DNA from: an uncultured Eubacteriales bacterium
GTDB lineage: Bacteria; Bacillota; Clostridia; Oscillospirales; CAG-272
Reading direction: 5' to 3'
Assembly: GCA_949286815.1 (NCBI GenBank)
Contig: CASEEB010000351.1
Location: 1 to 6,662, forward strand
Length of the DNA: 6,662 nt
The notes under the pieces were generated by a model that saw only the letters and a list, made by a program, of their open reading frames with translations, did no database searches and was not told the origin of the DNA. Positions 6,018 through 6,662 of the stretch are shown piece after piece. The position numbers and the translations under genes were made by a program. How positions within the stretch are numbered: the first letter of the stretch is position 1; each line of letters begins with the position of its first letter.

Positions 6018-6040
6018 TTTTGAAATATGTATGCTATAAT
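6013..6040 (+). promoter_or_regulatory. Extended -10 promoter of hpf
   Basis: TATAAT at 6035-6040 is preceded by TG at 6032-6033 (TGCTATAAT, the same extended -10 as in the divergent promoter). The best -35 candidates, TTTGTT at 6013-6018 (16-base spacer) or TTGTTT at 6014-6019 (15), are weak. Transcription would start near 6047, leaving a leader of about 110 bases. A second exact TATAAT at 6111-6116 lacks a -35 element and is less convincing. No SigB-type site is seen. Confidence 0.6.
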
Positions 6041-6091
6041 TTTTATACAATAAAGTTAAATATTAAATAAACACGTCGAAATAACAAAATA

Positions 6092-6106
6092 ATCGCCAAA
6101 AGCGAT
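6092..6106 (+). promoter_or_regulatory. Small hairpin in the hpf leader
   Basis: ATCGC (6092-6096) pairs with GCGAT (6102-6106) across a 5-base CAAAA loop. It is followed by AT-rich sequence rather than a T run, so it is not a terminator. A role is unknown, and a 5-bp stem has limited weight. Confidence 0.25.
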
Positions 6107-6156
6107 ATTATATAATCAAGACTAGGACATTGTCCCAGGCTGGAACGGAGGTTTTT

Positions 6157-6662
6157 ATGAAAATAAACATTGTGGGCAGACAACTTAATGTATACGACGA
6201 CACAAAAAAACTAATCAACGAAAAACTTTCAAAACTGAACAAATTTTTCAGCGACGAATGCACGGCAACCGTAACGCTCAGCCATAAGCACGGAGTCGCC
6301 AACATGGAAATTACGATAAGGGCGGCAAACACAATTTTCAGAAGCGAGGTAGAAGAAGAAAGTTTCAGGTCCGCGCTCGACAAATCCATAGACAACATAG
6401 AAAGACAAATAAGAAAAAACAAAACAAGGCTTCAAAAAAGACTGCGTGAGGGCGGTCTGTCCGTGGAAGACAAATTTGAAATCTATGACAACCTTGAGGA
6501 TATACAGGAAGAGGGCGAGTTCGTAATCAGAACCAAGAAATTTGAGTATTCTCCGATGTCTCCCGAGGAAGCGATAATGCAGATGAATCTGCTCGGACAC
6601 AGCTTTTTCGTGTTCAATGACGATCAGACAAACGAAACCTGCGTTGTATATAAGCGCAAGGA
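6157..6662 (+). CDS. hpf: Long-form ribosome hibernation promoting factor HPF (3' end outside window)
   Basis: Open from ATG at 6157 to the window edge: 168 complete codons with no stop, so probably only the last ten or so residues are missing from a family usually about 175-190 long. Residues 1 to about 95 form the ribosome-binding HPF/YfiA domain (MKINIVGRQLNVYDD start, then the beta strands ATVTLSHKHGVANMEITIR and the long basic helix ESFRSALDKSIDNIERQIRK to about 88). A charged linker (about 89-119) leads to the C-terminal dimerisation domain with VIRTKKFEYSPMSPEEAIMQ (123-142) and the LLGHSFFVF segment (145-153). Known role: binds the 30S decoding region and, through its C-terminal domain, pairs 70S ribosomes into inactive 100S dimers in stationary phase or starvation. 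GGAGG at 6147-6151 stands 5 bases before the ATG. It is transcribed divergently from the nfn-hyd operon; shared regulation is possible but unproven. Confidence 0.96.
   Translation, partial: MKINIVGRQLNVYDDTKKLINEKLSKLNKFFSDECTATVTLSHKHGVANMEITIRAANTIFRSEVEEESFRSALDKSIDNIERQIRKNKTRLQKRLREGGLSVEDKFEIYDNLEDIQEEGEFVIRTKKFEYSPMSPEEAIMQMNLLGHSFFVFNDDQTNETCVVYKRK

Larger units (their letters stand above)
5618..6156. other. Divergent AT-rich intergenic region between the nfn-hyd operon and hpf
   Basis: 539 bases without a gene. From left to right it holds the nfnA leader (5618 to about 5757, with hairpins and direct repeats), the minus-strand consensus promoter (5765-5793), a stretch from about 5794 to 5968 in which I see only AT-rich DNA with a short TTTTATCAT direct repeat (5880-5888 and 5896-5904), an inverted repeat near the hpf promoter, the hpf promoter, and an hpf leader of about 110 bases. 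Stops are frequent in all frames, and no tRNA or other recognised RNA gene is visible. Confidence 0.8.

Noticed and set aside
6108..6600. Minus-strand open frames opposite hpf
   Set aside because: They are shadows of the plus-strand hpf codons, which give an unambiguous HPF protein through the whole stretch.
1..6662. CRISPR array, insertion sequence, tRNA, rRNA or defence system
   Set aside because: No regularly spaced repeats, transposase-like coding, cloverleaf or rRNA sequence is visible; all coding sequence is accounted for by energy-metabolism genes and hpf.

Overview
The window looks like a piece of a Firmicutes chromosome, most likely an anaerobic, fermentative member of the Clostridia. 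The reasons are: a cofactor-coupled (group A3-type) [FeFe]-hydrogenase set hydC-hydB-hydA, an NfnAB-type NAD(P)/ferredoxin transhydrogenase, a long-form ribosome hibernation factor, strong GGAGG-type ribosome binding sites on nearly every gene, consensus sigma-A-type promoters, frequent AUA/AGA codons, and very AT-rich intergenic DNA between moderately GC-rich genes. The taxonomic call is an inference; no marker gene is present.

Layout. Five genes run leftward on the minus strand, in transcription order nfnA (5617-4775), nfnB (4773-3352), a 236-base structured gap (3351-3116), hydC (3115-2621), hydB (2631-748) and hydA (744-1, cut by the window edge before its H-cluster motifs). Within each block the genes are packed: nfnA/nfnB are 1 base apart, hydC/hydB overlap by 11 bases, and hydB/hydA are 3 bases apart, each with its ribosome binding site inside the preceding gene. 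A 539-base AT-rich divergent intergenic region (5618-6156) separates this operon from hpf, which runs rightward from 6157 and is cut by the right edge. A full-consensus minus-strand promoter lies at 5793-5765 and an extended -10 plus-strand promoter at 6013-6040.

How the genes work together. HydABC is predicted to couple NADH and reduced ferredoxin oxidation to H2 formation (or the reverse). NfnAB is predicted to exchange electrons between NADPH and the NADH plus ferredoxin pair. In one operon they would link four electron pools (H2, ferredoxin, NADH, NADPH), so the locus reads as a redox-balancing module for fermentation. All recognised proteins are members of known families. The less explained parts are non-coding: the nfnA leader, with a 9-bp stem interleaved with a near-perfect 13-base direct repeat, and the 236-base nfnB-hydC gap, which holds a chain of mutually exclusive inverted repeats ending in one that can cover the hydC ribosome binding site.
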